Shown in pieces: positions 44,842-55,206 of a stretch of 64,000 bases of DNA. Numbering within the stretch: position 1 is the first letter of the stretch; each line of letters starts with the position of its first letter. The DNA is from an uncultured Fibrobacter sp. (GTDB taxonomy: Bacteria; Fibrobacterota; Fibrobacteria; Fibrobacterales; Fibrobacteraceae): positions 1 to 64,000 of the forward strand of contig NZ_CAMVDO010000004.1 in NCBI RefSeq assembly GCF_947166265.1. Direction: 5' to 3'. The notes beneath the pieces are model-generated. The model was not told where the DNA came from. It was given only the letters and a program-made list of their open reading frames with translations, and searched no databases. Position numbers and translations under genes: made by a program.

Positions 44842-46827
44842 GTGGCTCCAATAAAAAAGAATTCCAAAGTTACTCACTTGGCTGACCAGGAATCTACAGG
44901 CATGGAAATTCCTGCAGAACTCGATCTTAAATTCGATAACGATACAGAAGAAAAAGCGGCAAAGCCCAAACGCGGAAGGCCTGCTAAGGCAAAATCGGAC
45001 AAGAAAAGCTCCGCAAAGCACACCGAAAACGAATCCGCACCCGAACAAGAAAACTCTGTCGCACAAGAAAACAGCAACGTTGCAGAACCTGAGTTTCAGG
45101 CTCAACCCGAAGAATTCAAGCCCGTAAGTCCGATTCCCGCAGAAAATCCTGTTTCCGTCGAAGGGGCCGAGCAGGTAAATGCAAGCGCAGAAACCGCAAG
45201 CGAAAACCCGTCGACTGAAAATGCAGAAAACGCTCAGGGCGAAAATGCTCAGAACGATGGCGGTCAGCAGAAATTCCAGAACCAGCAAAACCGTCGTTTC
45301 GACAAGTTCGGCAAGAACAACCGCCGTTTCGACAAGAACAATCGCCAGAACAGGAATTTCCAGCCCGAAGAAGAAGACCCGACTCCGCTCCCGGAACCGG
45401 ACTCCGAAGCATGGAACAAGGCACGCGAATGTTGGAGCAAGTACCGCAAGATGACCATGAGCGACTTGCAGGAACTCGCCTCCCAAAAGGAAAATCTGGA
45501 CTTTAGGCGTTACCGCAAGCAGTCTCTTGGCCTTTTATTGCAGAGTCTCGAAAACGAGAACAATATCGTCTATGCGGAAGGCCTTCTTGAAATCACTCCG
45601 CAAGGTCACGGATTCCTTCGCAATACGGAATTCAACTACCAGCAGGGCCCGGACGACGTCTACGTGAGCCAGAACCTGATTCGCAAGCTCGGCCTGAAAG
45701 TCGGCGACACCGTTGCAGGTCTTGCCCGCCCCCCGCGCGATCAGCAAGACAAGTACTACGCCCTTCGCCGTGTAGACAAGGTTAATTTCGAAGACCCCGA
45801 AAAAATCAAGCGCCGCGTGGCATTCGAATACCTGACCCCGATTCACCCGAACGAAAAGATTAAGCTGGAATGGAACTCTGAAGAATTCAGCACCCGCGTC
45901 ATGGATCTGTTCTCGCCCATCGGAAAAGGCCAGCGCAGTATTATTCTAGCCCCTCCGCGTACCGGTAAGACCATTCTCTTGCAGAACATGGTGCGTGCGA
46001 TCGCGAAGAACCATCCCGAAATTATCATCATGGTTCTTTTGATTGACGAACGCCCCGAAGAAGTGACCGAAATGCGCGAAATCGTCGGAAAGCTCGTCGA
46101 AAACAACCCGAACCTGCGTGCCGAAGTAGTCGCCTCGACCTTCGACGAACCGCCTGACCATCACGCCCGCGTGGCCACCATGGTCCTTGAAAAGGCAAAG
46201 CGCCTGGTCGAACAGCAAAAGGACGTCGTGGTGCTCCTCGATTCCATCACCCGATTCGCCCGCGCAAACAACGTTGTCATTCCGCACTCCGGCAAGATTC
46301 TTTCGGGCGGCGTGGACGCAAACGCCATGCAGTTCCCCAAGAAATTCTTCGGTGCAGCCCGTAAGATTGCAGACAAACTTGGCGACTTCATGAGAGACTC
46401 CAACGGTCAAATCGTCCTCGCCAATACGGGCGACCCCGAAAATCCGACAGAACCCGTACGCGAAATTATCCAGAAAAACGGCTCTCTCACCATTATCGGC
46501 ACGGCCCTGATTGAAACGGGTAGCCGCATGGACGAAGTGATTTTCGAAGAATTCAAGGGTACCGGCAACATGGAACTGGTCCTTGACCGCCGTCTCGCCG
46601 AAAGACGCACCTGGCCCGCCATTGACATCTTCAAGTCCGGCACCCGTAAAGAAGAACGCCTCCTTACGATGCACGAACGCAATGTCATCTGGAATTTCCG
46701 CCAGGGAACGCAGAACGACACTGAAAACGGAGTCATGGACAAACTCATCAAGTTCATGAAACAGAACAAGACCAATGCCGATTTGATTGAATTTATGGCA
46801 AAGGCCAGGGACAGCGTTAATCGATAA
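44842..46827 (+). CDS. rho: Transcription termination factor Rho, long N-terminal extension
   Basis: 661 residues from a GTG with AGGA 8 bases upstream. Residues 1-190 are an extension: an acidic start, an AT-hook-like [10 protein letters not shown], an acid/Gln-rich part, then repeated RRFDK-type units ([18 protein letters not shown]). Residues 195-290 hold the N-terminal RNA-binding fold ([20 protein letters not shown]). The RecA-like motor has the P-loop [21 protein letters not shown] with the catalytic Glu, and [13 protein letters not shown] (Q-loop region). Similar long N-terminal extensions are known in Rho of Bacteroidota and Actinomycetota and aid RNA binding or phase separation. It is probably first in an operon with proC (23 bases) and the sigma-54 regulator. 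Confidence 0.95.
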   Translation: MAPIKKNSKVTHLADQESTGMEIPAELDLKFDNDTEEKAAKPKRGRPAKAKSDKKSSAKHTENESAPEQENSVAQENSNVAEPEFQAQPEEFKPVSPIPAENPVSVEGAEQVNASAETASENPSTENAENAQGENAQNDGGQQKFQNQQNRRFDKFGKNNRRFDKNNRQNRNFQPEEEDPTPLPEPDSEAWNKARECWSKYRKMTMSDLQELASQKENLDFRRYRKQSLGLLLQSLENENNIVYAEGLLEITPQGHGFLRNTEFNYQQGPDDVYVSQNLIRKLGLKVGDTVAGLARPPRDQQDKYYALRRVDKVNFEDPEKIKRRVAFEYLTPIHPNEKIKLEWNSEEFSTRVMDLFSPIGKGQRSIILAPPRTGKTILLQNMVRAIAKNHPEIIIMVLLIDERPEEVTEMREIVGKLVENNPNLRAEVVASTFDEPPDHHARVATMVLEKAKRLVEQQKDVVVLLDSITRFARANNVVIPHSGKILSGGVDANAMQFPKKFFGAARKIADKLGDFMRDSNGQIVLANTGDPENPTEPVREIIQKNGSLTIIGTALIETGSRMDEVIFEEFKGTGNMELVLDRRLAERRTWPAIDIFKSGTRKEERLLTMHERNVIWNFRQGTQNDTENGVMDKLIKFMKQNKTNADLIEFMAKARDSVNR

Positions 46828-46850
46828 GTTTTTAACAGAAGGTATTGAAC

Positions 46851-47657
46851 ATGTCAGAAAAAATCTTTTTCGCAGGCACCGGCAACATGGGAGGAGCAAT
46901 TCTCCGCGGTCTTTTGAAGGCCGGAACCGACGCATCCACCATTTTCTTCTTTGACCCCTCCGACAAGGCCGCCGCCGAAGTTTCCGCTCTCGGTTGCGTA
47001 CGCGTAGGTAGCTTTGCAGAAGGCATCAACAAGGCAGACGTCACCTTCCTTTGCGTGAAGCCGCAGATTTTCAAGCTGGTGAGCGCCGAATGGAAAGCCG
47101 CTGCAGCCGCCGAAAAGTCCACGAAGACTTTCGTGAGCATTATGGCAGGCGTGACTCGCAAGGCCCTTATCGAAGTCCTGGGCGAAAAGAACCAGATTCT
47201 CCGCGTAATGCCGAACTTGCCGCTTACAGTCGGCAAGGGTTCCGTGGGACTTGCCACTGACGGCGTCACCGAAGAAACCCTCGCCATTGCCGAACGTATT
47301 TTCGGAAACATCGGCGTCACCTGCCGCGTGGCCGAATCGCTGATGGATGCGGTCACCGGACTTTCGGGCAGCGCTCCCGCCTACGTTTTCGAATTCATCG
47401 AAGGCCTTACCCGCGGTGGCGTGAAGGCTGGCCTTACCCGCGATGTCGCTCTCAAGCTCGCCCTTGGCACCATCGAAGGTAGCGTCGAACTCGTGAAGCA
47501 GTCCGGCAAGAGCCCCAGCGACCTCTGCGCCATGGTCTGCTCGCCTGCAGGCACCACCATCGCGGGCATCAACGCCCTCGAAGAAGGCGCCTTCCGCAGC
47601 ACGCTCATCAAGGCAGTCGTTGCCGGCACCGATCGCAGCAAGGAACTGGGAAAGTAA
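46851..47657 (+). CDS. proC: Pyrroline-5-carboxylate reductase
   Basis: 268 residues from ATG 46851, with AGAAGG upstream; an earlier TTG is not needed. ProC reduces P5C to proline. [13 protein letters not shown] is the NAD(P) loop, VTFLCVKPQ and [12 protein letters not shown] are the middle motifs, and the C-terminal family signature is seen as [22 protein letters not shown] with LALGTIEGS and [19 protein letters not shown]. All are intact and the length is typical. Confidence 0.95.
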   Translation: MSEKIFFAGTGNMGGAILRGLLKAGTDASTIFFFDPSDKAAAEVSALGCVRVGSFAEGINKADVTFLCVKPQIFKLVSAEWKAAAAAEKSTKTFVSIMAGVTRKALIEVLGEKNQILRVMPNLPLTVGKGSVGLATDGVTEETLAIAERIFGNIGVTCRVAESLMDAVTGLSGSAPAYVFEFIEGLTRGGVKAGLTRDVALKLALGTIEGSVELVKQSGKSPSDLCAMVCSPAGTTIAGINALEEGAFRSTLIKAVVAGTDRSKELGK

Positions 47658-47665
47658 GCCCCTAA

Positions 47666-48994
47666 ATGGCGACCTTCAATCTATTCGCGAAAGATAATGC
47701 AACGTCCTCTTTTATACAGGACGTTCTTTCGTCGGTGGATTACCAGGTCGATATTTTCCGCGACATTCCCTCGGCAGACGCTATTCCGCAAGTGCCTCTT
47801 GTTATTTGGGATCTGGATTCATTCCCCAAGCAAAGCCTACAGATGCTTCGGCTTTTTCGGGAAAAGTCTCCGGATACCCTGATTCTTGCATACGCGGAAA
47901 GTCCCGAACAGCTCAGTGGAATTTCGAACAAGCTTTACGACAGTTTTCTTTCGGTGGAATCTTTAAAGCTCCACCTGATGTCGCAAATTGCAAAGCTGAA
48001 AGAAATCCGCACGGCGCGTCAAATTTTTAACGAGCGCATGAGCCACCTGGTCGGGAAAAGCCCTGCCATGCAACAGCTCCGAAAAACAGTCCAGCGGGCC
48101 ATTGTGCATACCGGCCCCGTACTTATTCAAGGGGAAACCGGCGTCGGCAAGGAACTGATCGCCCGAGCAGTCGGCTGCATGTACGAAAAGTTCATCACCG
48201 TAAACTGTAGCGCCATTCCCGAAAACCTGTTCGAAAGCGAACTTTTTGGACACACCCGTGGAGCATTCACGGGGGCTCAAAATGAACGCATCGGTCTTTT
48301 TGAGGCAGCCGACGGCGGAGCCATTTTCCTCGACGAAATTGGAGATATGCCGCTACACGCCCAGGTCAAACTGCTGAGAGTCCTGCAGAACAAGGAAATC
48401 CGCCCAATCGGTTCCAACAAGACTAAGCATATCGATGTACGCATTATCGCGGCCACCAACAGGGATCTGCTGCAGGAAATCGCCGAAAAACGGTTCCGAG
48501 AAGACCTCTATTACCGCCTCAACGTGATTCCGATGCAGCTTTCGCCCCTCCGTGACCGTAAAGAAGACATCGAAGACCTAGCGAATTATTTTATTCACAC
48601 CTACCAGGGAACCGGCGAACACTATACGCTTTCTAAGGACGCGCTCCGTAAGCTACAGGAATACGACTGGCCCGGCAACATTCGCGAACTCGAAAACGTC
48701 ATTCAGCGGGCCCTCTGCTTTACAAGCGCCGGAATCCTTCAGCCCGAAGACATTCAAATCAGCGGAATCGCCCCCTCCCCTAACACAAGCGCCGCCCACG
48801 CCGCCCCCTCTGCAATTCACGACGATTATGAAAGTTTCCGCCACAAGCAATTAGAGCAGGAACGCGACTTTCTTGTCGAAAAAATCCGCAAATGCAACGG
48901 ATCTGTACGCCATGCCGCCGAAGAACTCGGAATGTTACGCACCGCCCTATACAACCGCCTAAACCACCTCGGCGTGAACATCAAGGAGATTTAA
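47666..48994 (+). CDS. Sigma-54-dependent regulator, NtrC type with atypical receiver
   Basis: 442 residues. Residues 1-115 look like a receiver domain but the acceptor region reads VIWDLDSFPK and the other acidic pocket residues are not clear, so phosphorylation is uncertain. The AAA+ core has Walker A GETGVGKE, the sigma-54 contact GAFTGAQ, Walker B AIFLDEIGDM and RFREDLYYRLNVI. A Fis-type helix-turn-helix closes the protein (VRHAAEELGMLRTALYNRLN). It should activate sigma-54 promoters. Its gene follows proC by 8 bases and ends at a terminator. The partner kinase is not nearby. Confidence 0.88.
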   Translation: MATFNLFAKDNATSSFIQDVLSSVDYQVDIFRDIPSADAIPQVPLVIWDLDSFPKQSLQMLRLFREKSPDTLILAYAESPEQLSGISNKLYDSFLSVESLKLHLMSQIAKLKEIRTARQIFNERMSHLVGKSPAMQQLRKTVQRAIVHTGPVLIQGETGVGKELIARAVGCMYEKFITVNCSAIPENLFESELFGHTRGAFTGAQNERIGLFEAADGGAIFLDEIGDMPLHAQVKLLRVLQNKEIRPIGSNKTKHIDVRIIAATNRDLLQEIAEKRFREDLYYRLNVIPMQLSPLRDRKEDIEDLANYFIHTYQGTGEHYTLSKDALRKLQEYDWPGNIRELENVIQRALCFTSAGILQPEDIQISGIAPSPNTSAAHAAPSAIHDDYESFRHKQLEQERDFLVEKIRKCNGSVRHAAEELGMLRTALYNRLNHLGVNIKEI

Positions 48995-49020
48995 GGGGCG
49001 CCCTTTGCAAAACGTTTAAA

Positions 49021-49051
49021 GCCTTGTCCGTGTGGACAAGGCTGATTTTTA
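49021..49051 (+). terminator. Intrinsic terminator of the rho-proC-regulator operon
   Basis: GCCTTGTCC and GGACAAGGC form a perfect 9-bp stem with a GTGT loop (49021-49042), followed by TGATTTTTA. It ends the plus-strand operon 26 bases past the stop. Confidence 0.82.
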
Positions 49052-49100
49052 TTTAAAGGCGTTTTTACCTAATGGGAGTCGCCCTTTTGCAGGATAATGA

Positions 49101-52100
49101 CTAGGGTGCTACGGGGTCGTCTTGAAAGCAACGAACGGAGAAGCCTATGCTCTTATACATCTCCCAAGAAAGGTCATATTTATACCAATTGTCTAATTTT
49201 GCATAGTTAGCATCCAAATACCAGCTATAAGCGAATTCGCCATCTTTCTCCGTTGCACTCCAGAAAAGGACATAAAAGCCAACATGCATAGATCCGTAGT
49301 TATCGTCACGGCCAACAGGGAGTGCAGAGAAGCCGCTTTCATTCGTCGCATTCATCCATTCTACATTGCCAAGCGCCTGCTGCGCAGCATAGTCAACATC
49401 GGAGAACAGATTGTCCCATTCACTGCCCATCGGGATATGCCAACCATCAGGACAGATTCCCTGGTGAGGAGTCTTGATTGACCCTGTAGGCACTGAGGCC
49501 TTCTGCCACTTGGAGTCTATATCCATAGCTGCAGTCCAGGTGTAGTAGCGGCCACCCTTCAGACAGTTTGTGGTATCATTATTATAGCACCAGTTGTTGC
49601 CTATCAGGTAACTATGCGCCCCTTCATCGGCATAGTTCAAGTTTTCTGCCATCACGGTCATACCGTTAATCGTCACAGTCTTGTAAATGCGTCCATCACG
49701 TTTATCTTTTAGCGTTCCGTAATCGACTTTGGGATTGAAATAATTTCTGACACCTACATCAAAGTCGTAAACATTTACATTTCTAAAACCATTATTTTCA
49801 CAAATACGGGTCGAATCATCGTTAAAGGTTCCATTCATCGCTACAGTACAGGCCATACCTTCCTGTTCTTCATTTGTGGTCGCCTCACGCCACACACCGG
49901 CATCACACACAAAGTACGTCTTAGTATCGACAATGCCAGTCATCATCTTGCCTTCCTTATCGCAGTCGTAACCCACGGTGTTATAGGCAACCTTGTCGAC
50001 CATCAATGTCCAAACGTGGTTCGATGCGCAACTGTAATAACGTTTGTCGTAACTCGACTGTCCCATTTCGCCGGTGCGGTTCGTGGTGCAGCCCATCAGT
50101 TTGAGTTTCACATCATTGTCGCTGGCATCTCGCCACTGGTTCTCGGCAAGGTCAAACACATAGTAGGCATCGGTGCTATCACCTTTCTGGACATCGCCGT
50201 CGCTGCCAGGCACCCAGCCCTGTGTATCCACGATATAAGCTGTGGTGCGAACCCATTCGCGGTCTTCGCACTTGTACCAGTAGCCATTCACGAAGCCCGT
50301 ATTCTTGTTTTTATTCGCGGCCACACTCTCAATGCAGCCTCCCAATTTCTGTTCTACAACGGAGGCGTCACGCCATTCCTTGGAAACAGCGTCGTACAAG
50401 TAGTACTTCGTTTCCGTTACGGAGCCGACCTTCACAGCACCATCTTTCCCCGCTTTCCACTGGTACGTATCCTTTTCAAAATCGTTTGCAATCACCCAGC
50501 GCATATCGCCCAGGCCATCGACAGCCTTGCAGATGTAACGCGTCTTAGAGCCTTTGCGTTTGCCAGCCGTCGCAGCCTTGACCGTTCCCGCCATTTTTGC
50601 ATTGCAGCTATCGAGGCCATATTCGGTTGTCCAGAAATGACGTATGTATTGTTCAAAATTCGGAACCATCGCAGAAAGGCCCCAAGCGGCTACGTTGTGG
50701 CGTATCGTTGCAAGGCTGCCCGAAGAATCCGCATCGGCACTCCAGTCCGCAATATCCATACGCGTCTTCGCATCGTCCCACGTACCGTCCTTTTCCATGT
50801 CCGTCGAAATCTTCGTCAGCAGTTCCGTAAGTTGAGCCACGGAGCGGTCGCCCTGGAACATAATCGAGAACGCAAGCAAAGCGCCATCTTCATCGCTAGA
50901 GCCCGCAATGCTCAGTCGTTCGGAATTACTGAAGCCCGTCGCATCGATGTCCAACAAACCGAAAATTTCCTTCTGCGCCTGTTCCTTCGCTTGCCTAACA
51001 GTCATTTTTTCGTGAACCACCAGGTAGATAACACGTTCGTATTCCAGATGTGTGAGCAGATTGATGTTCACGACATTGCCGAGCAGCACGTTCGTCACGC
51101 CGAACAAGGTCAGTGGAGATTTCGATTCTTCGCCGGTCACTTCGTTGCGGTAGTAACCCGTGGCCTCCAGCATCATGTACTGACTCACCATCATACGCGA
51201 GGGAATCCTGAATTCACCCTTGTCGTTTAGAATTTTTCCATCGAAGTTATTACCGGTCTGTGCCAGGGTACGGCCGCTTTCAAGCTCCTTCACCTGCACC
51301 TTGGAACCCGAAAGGAAAGGTCCCTTCTGCGACACACCTGAAATGGAATCAAGCGAAACAGAAACCTTTTCAGAGTCAAGTTCAACGGTGTCAACGACTC
51401 CACCGCTCCCCGAGCCGATATCTATTGTTGTCGATTTATCACCGCAGGTAATCGTAACCTTTGTACCCTTCTGGGCTAAAGTACAGCCAGTACCATCTTT
51501 TCCATTGGTTCCATTCGTTCCGTTAGTTCCGTTCTTACCATCTCTGCCGGCTGCACCAGGGTCGCCCTTTTCGCCGGTATCACCTTTTTCACCTTGAATT
51601 CCTTGTTCACCATCGGCACCATCTTTACCGGCAACACCCTGTTCACCCTTAGCGCCATTCAGCACCACTCCGACGCTATCGCCGTTACAAATAATCTTGA
51701 GTCCGCTCTTATCCTTGAGTTCCTTGGTGGTACAACTGAAGTTTCCTCCATCCAAGTAAACCGTATCGCCAGCCATGAACACTGTATCTTTCGCGGATTC
51801 CTTCGTGGCAAACCACTTGCCGTCTACGCAGATTCTTGCGGACGGCTCCCCCTTCACATAAGCCTGTTCACCCTGGTTGTTCTTGGTGCATTTAGGGAGG
51901 TCCTTGACAGACTCGACAATTTCAGTGCCGCCGGTCGCCACTTCCACGATTTTTTCGGTGGTGGTATTTTCGCCGCAAGCCGTGAACAAGACGAGAGACA
52001 AAGCAACAAGAAATGCACTGGATCCCGTCAGGGCTTTGCCCTTCCAGGATGACGTGGCTAGAGATCCTTCGACGCGCTTCGCTTGCACTTCGGCAGGCCC

Positions 52101-52241
52101 AGTGTACCACTCAGGATGACATTTTTGTGTGGATTTCATCATGGCAAAACGGCCCTTCGGCAGGCTCAGGGACCTTAATTGTATGGATCCGATCGCCTTG
52201 CGGCTCCAGGATGACTTGGTGGAGAATAAACTCTTTTTCAT
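49101..52241 (-). CDS. FISUMP-domain lipoprotein with collagen-like segment
   Basis: 1046 residues from ATG 52241. A lipobox at FTAC (Cys 89) is preceded by a hydrophobic core (SAFLVALSLVLF), but 60-odd residues lie between the start and this core and are translations of inserted repeats. Residues 200-265 are collagen-like (GEQGIQGEKGDTGEKGDPGA type G-x-y runs). The middle shows several repeated units with a common Y-F-V/W-C pattern (for example CDAGVWREATTNEE), known in Fibrobacter exported proteins. The C-terminal 150 residues are a FISUMP (Fib_succ_major) domain: DGRIYKTVTINGMTVMAENL, CPDGWHIPMGSEW and IGFSVRCFQD. Surface location is expected, role unknown. Confidence 0.88.
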   Translation of the reverse strand: MKKSLFSTKSSWSRKAIGSIQLRSLSLPKGRFAMMKSTQKCHPEWYTGPAEVQAKRVEGSLATSSWKGKALTGSSAFLVALSLVLFTACGENTTTEKIVEVATGGTEIVESVKDLPKCTKNNQGEQAYVKGEPSARICVDGKWFATKESAKDTVFMAGDTVYLDGGNFSCTTKELKDKSGLKIICNGDSVGVVLNGAKGEQGVAGKDGADGEQGIQGEKGDTGEKGDPGAAGRDGKNGTNGTNGTNGKDGTGCTLAQKGTKVTITCGDKSTTIDIGSGSGGVVDTVELDSEKVSVSLDSISGVSQKGPFLSGSKVQVKELESGRTLAQTGNNFDGKILNDKGEFRIPSRMMVSQYMMLEATGYYRNEVTGEESKSPLTLFGVTNVLLGNVVNINLLTHLEYERVIYLVVHEKMTVRQAKEQAQKEIFGLLDIDATGFSNSERLSIAGSSDEDGALLAFSIMFQGDRSVAQLTELLTKISTDMEKDGTWDDAKTRMDIADWSADADSSGSLATIRHNVAAWGLSAMVPNFEQYIRHFWTTEYGLDSCNAKMAGTVKAATAGKRKGSKTRYICKAVDGLGDMRWVIANDFEKDTYQWKAGKDGAVKVGSVTETKYYLYDAVSKEWRDASVVEQKLGGCIESVAANKNKNTGFVNGYWYKCEDREWVRTTAYIVDTQGWVPGSDGDVQKGDSTDAYYVFDLAENQWRDASDNDVKLKLMGCTTNRTGEMGQSSYDKRYYSCASNHVWTLMVDKVAYNTVGYDCDKEGKMMTGIVDTKTYFVCDAGVWREATTNEEQEGMACTVAMNGTFNDDSTRICENNGFRNVNVYDFDVGVRNYFNPKVDYGTLKDKRDGRIYKTVTINGMTVMAENLNYADEGAHSYLIGNNWCYNNDTTNCLKGGRYYTWTAAMDIDSKWQKASVPTGSIKTPHQGICPDGWHIPMGSEWDNLFSDVDYAAQQALGNVEWMNATNESGFSALPVGRDDNYGSMHVGFYVLFWSATEKDGEFAYSWYLDANYAKLDNWYKYDLSWEMYKSIGFSVRCFQDDPVAP
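52013..52241 (-). repeat. Nested repeat insertions at the start of the FISUMP lipoprotein gene
   Basis: The region holds three repeat pieces: GATCC...CTTCCAGGATGACG (52021-52053), CTAGAGATCCTTC (52058-52070) to CAGGATGACA (52112-52121), and GGCCCTTCGGCAGGCTCAGG (52151-52174, extended), then GGATCC...CTCCAGGATGAC to 52214. All are in one frame with the gene and add about 60 residues between start codon and signal core. Confidence 0.65.
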
Positions 52242-52589
52242 AGGAAACACCTTTTTTCACCTACAATTTAAATTATTACAGCAAAAGATATTCAGCAAGA
52301 AAGGGAGATTCCCAGTCATCCTCTTATGAAAAAAGCCTCCGGCTTATGACCGGAGACTTTTTAGATTCCCGCCTTCGCGGGGATGACACTTTTGCGAGTG
52401 TTTTTTAGTAGCATTTGGAAAAGGAGGGTCTGTGAGCGAAAAACGCCTGGTATTAACCAGGCGTGTTCGCGAGAGAATCCGCCAGCCTGCGCATTTCATC
52501 CAGATTCTAGCGGATTCGGTCGTACATTTCGGAGGGCGAAGCCTTCCCTAGTCTAAAAGCGAGGACTTACGTTAAGTAAGCCCGAGCAA
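52242..52589. other. Intergenic region with two hairpins
   Basis: No gene. CTCCGG (52337-52342) pairs with CCGGAG (52350-52355) with A and T runs on both sides, so it can act in either direction. A second hairpin, ACGCCTGGT (52443-52451) with ACCAGGCGT (52456-52464), lies nearer gdhA and is listed separately. The rest (52370-52430 and 52480-52580) includes CCGCC/GGCGG and GGGAAGG-type repeat pieces of no clear use. Confidence 0.5.
52439..52464 (-). terminator. Intrinsic terminator of gdhA
   Basis: On the minus strand ACGCCTGGT and ACCAGGCGT make a 9-bp stem with a 4-base loop, followed by five T. It is downstream of the gdhA stop by about 125 bases. Confidence 0.75.
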
Positions 52590-53942
<1,353 letters not shown>

Positions 53943-53991
53943 TTATATCTCCGTTGAGAGTTTTGATTGTTAATGTTTTTTTCAACGTCTG

Positions 53992-53999
53992 TAAAGATA
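53992..53999 (-). promoter_or_regulatory. Possible promoter box TATCTTTA of gdhA
   Basis: The minus strand reads TATCTTTA about 50 bases before the gdhA ATG. It is one base off the TATATTTA form used elsewhere. There is no TTGACA at the right spacing, so an activator is likely to be needed. Confidence 0.35.
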
Positions 54000-54041
54000 G
54001 CAAAGGGTTTAGAAAAAAAGTGAAAAAGGGGTAAAAAACTT

Positions 54042-54147
54042 CAAAAACCTACATTTTTGTAAGTTAGTATTTTAAAAGTTTTTAAAATTGCCTTTTTTCG
54101 ATAAATTTAGGGGCTAAGCGCAGCAAAAACCTACATTTTTGTAAGTT
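54042..54147. repeat. Two identical 24-base direct repeats upstream of gdhA
   Basis: The same 24 bases (core CAAAAACCTACATTTTTGTA) occur at 54042-54065 and 54124-54147, 82 bases apart. Each holds an imperfect dyad CTACA-TTTTT-GTAAG. Spacing of roughly 8 helical turns and the location upstream of the gdhA promoter suggest regulator sites that can be bridged. The rest of the interval 53940-54348 is AT-rich, with a CCCCGG/CCGGGG repeat hairpin near 54198. Confidence 0.6.
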
Positions 54148-54284
54148 TCAGGAAATTACCACAAAAAGTAAAATTCTTTTTACCATTTAACTAAAGATCC
54201 CCGGTCAAGCCGGGGATGACAAAAGAGGATCGTGGGGATAACAAGGAGGTGTATCAAGGACGAGAAAAGGGATAAACGGATTTG

Positions 54285-54311
54285 ACAAAAATACCCCTGG
54301 AACGACAGGGG
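54285..54311 (-). terminator. Intrinsic terminator after the inositol-phosphatase-like gene
   Basis: On the minus strand CCCCTG (54311-54306) pairs with CAGGGG (54299-54294) with a 6-base spacer, followed by TATTTTTG. It is about 40 bases past the stop codon at 54349. Confidence 0.65.
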
Positions 54312-54348
54312 CGTGAACGTAAGGATGAAAAGGGGATGGTTCGGGTGG

Positions 54349-55137
54349 TTATTCCACTGTCTTGATGAGCGTCTCGTGGAGAATCCCGTTCGAGAAAATC
54401 ACCTGTTCAGCGTCCACGAACTGCATCGGAGTTCCGTCAATATGCGTCGACTTTCCGCCAGCCTCTTCGACCAAAAGCGAAATCGCCGCAATATCCCAAG
54501 GGTAGCTCATTGTCATCACAAAACAGTCGATGCGGCCGCAGGCCGTAAAGCAGCCCTCGATGACCGCCGAACCAAGGCACTTCACGCGTTCAAAGGTTTC
54601 CGCCTCGCGGGCAAAGTTCTTCGAGTTCTGCACATTGATCTTTTCAGCGACACCCACGTTAAAGTCACCGTTGCTTACAATGGCATGCACCGGGTCCGAT
54701 TCATCGCTCACGTGAATGGGCTTACCGTTCATGAACGCTCCCCCGCCCTTCACCGCGGTAAAGAGTTCGCCGAGTTTCGGCAAATTCACAACCGCCACAA
54801 GCGGCTTGCCTTCAAAAAAAAGCGCAATCGAAATGCCCCACAAGGGAATTCCGCGGCTGAAATTCACCGTACCGTCCACCGGGTCAATAATCCAGCGGTA
54901 TCGCGGATCCGAGCCTTCGATAACGCCAGCCTCTTCGGTGCGGATGGAGTGTTCGGGGAAAGCCTTGCGAAGCCCCTCTACAATCAGCTTTTCACTCGCA
55001 TAGTCTGCGCGAGTCACCACGTCTTTCTTGGACTTGTACTTGACATCGCCCAAATTCTGTTGGATTTCAAGACAAAGAGCCCCCGCTTCTTTCGCGAGAG
55101 TTTCAGCCACAGAGAGAAAATCTTGAGTAGTAGACAT
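54349..55137 (-). CDS. Inositol monophosphatase family protein (SuhB/HisN-like)
   Basis: 262 residues. The metal-binding motif WIIDPVDGTVNFSRGIPLWG and the second motif near 205-225 (YPWDIAAISLLVEEAGGKST) match the FIG/IMPase superfamily. Such enzymes act on inositol phosphate, histidinol phosphate or 3'-phosphoadenosine phosphate, and the substrate cannot be read from sequence. The first metal-ligand Glu is in TEEAG near 70. No signal peptide. It ends near a terminator and starts 69 bases from the end of the next minus-strand lipoprotein, separated by a repeat, so it may have its own promoter. Confidence 0.88.
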   Translation of the reverse strand: MSTTQDFLSVAETLAKEAGALCLEIQQNLGDVKYKSKKDVVTRADYASEKLIVEGLRKAFPEHSIRTEEAGVIEGSDPRYRWIIDPVDGTVNFSRGIPLWGISIALFFEGKPLVAVVNLPKLGELFTAVKGGGAFMNGKPIHVSDESDPVHAIVSNGDFNVGVAEKINVQNSKNFAREAETFERVKCLGSAVIEGCFTACGRIDCFVMTMSYPWDIAAISLLVEEAGGKSTHIDGTPMQFVDAEQVIFSNGILHETLIKTVE

Positions 55138-55144
55138 AATGTTA

Positions 55145-55191
55145 CTAGAGATCCTTCACTTCATCACTTCGTGATTTCGTTCAGGATGACA
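55145..55191. repeat. Short intergenic copy of the repeat family
   Basis: Ends CTAGAGATCCTTC (55145-55157) and CAGGATGACA (55182-55191) enclose CACTTCGTGATTTCG with small dyads. It is the shortest full-looking copy in this window and lies between the suhB-like gene and the downstream end of a lipoprotein gene. Confidence 0.65.
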
Positions 55192-55206
55192 CAGCGTGTC
55201 ATTTAA

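Noticed and set aside
51420-51660. Tandem DNA repeats within the FISUMP lipoprotein gene
   Set aside because: They encode collagen-like G-x-y units and are explained by the protein.
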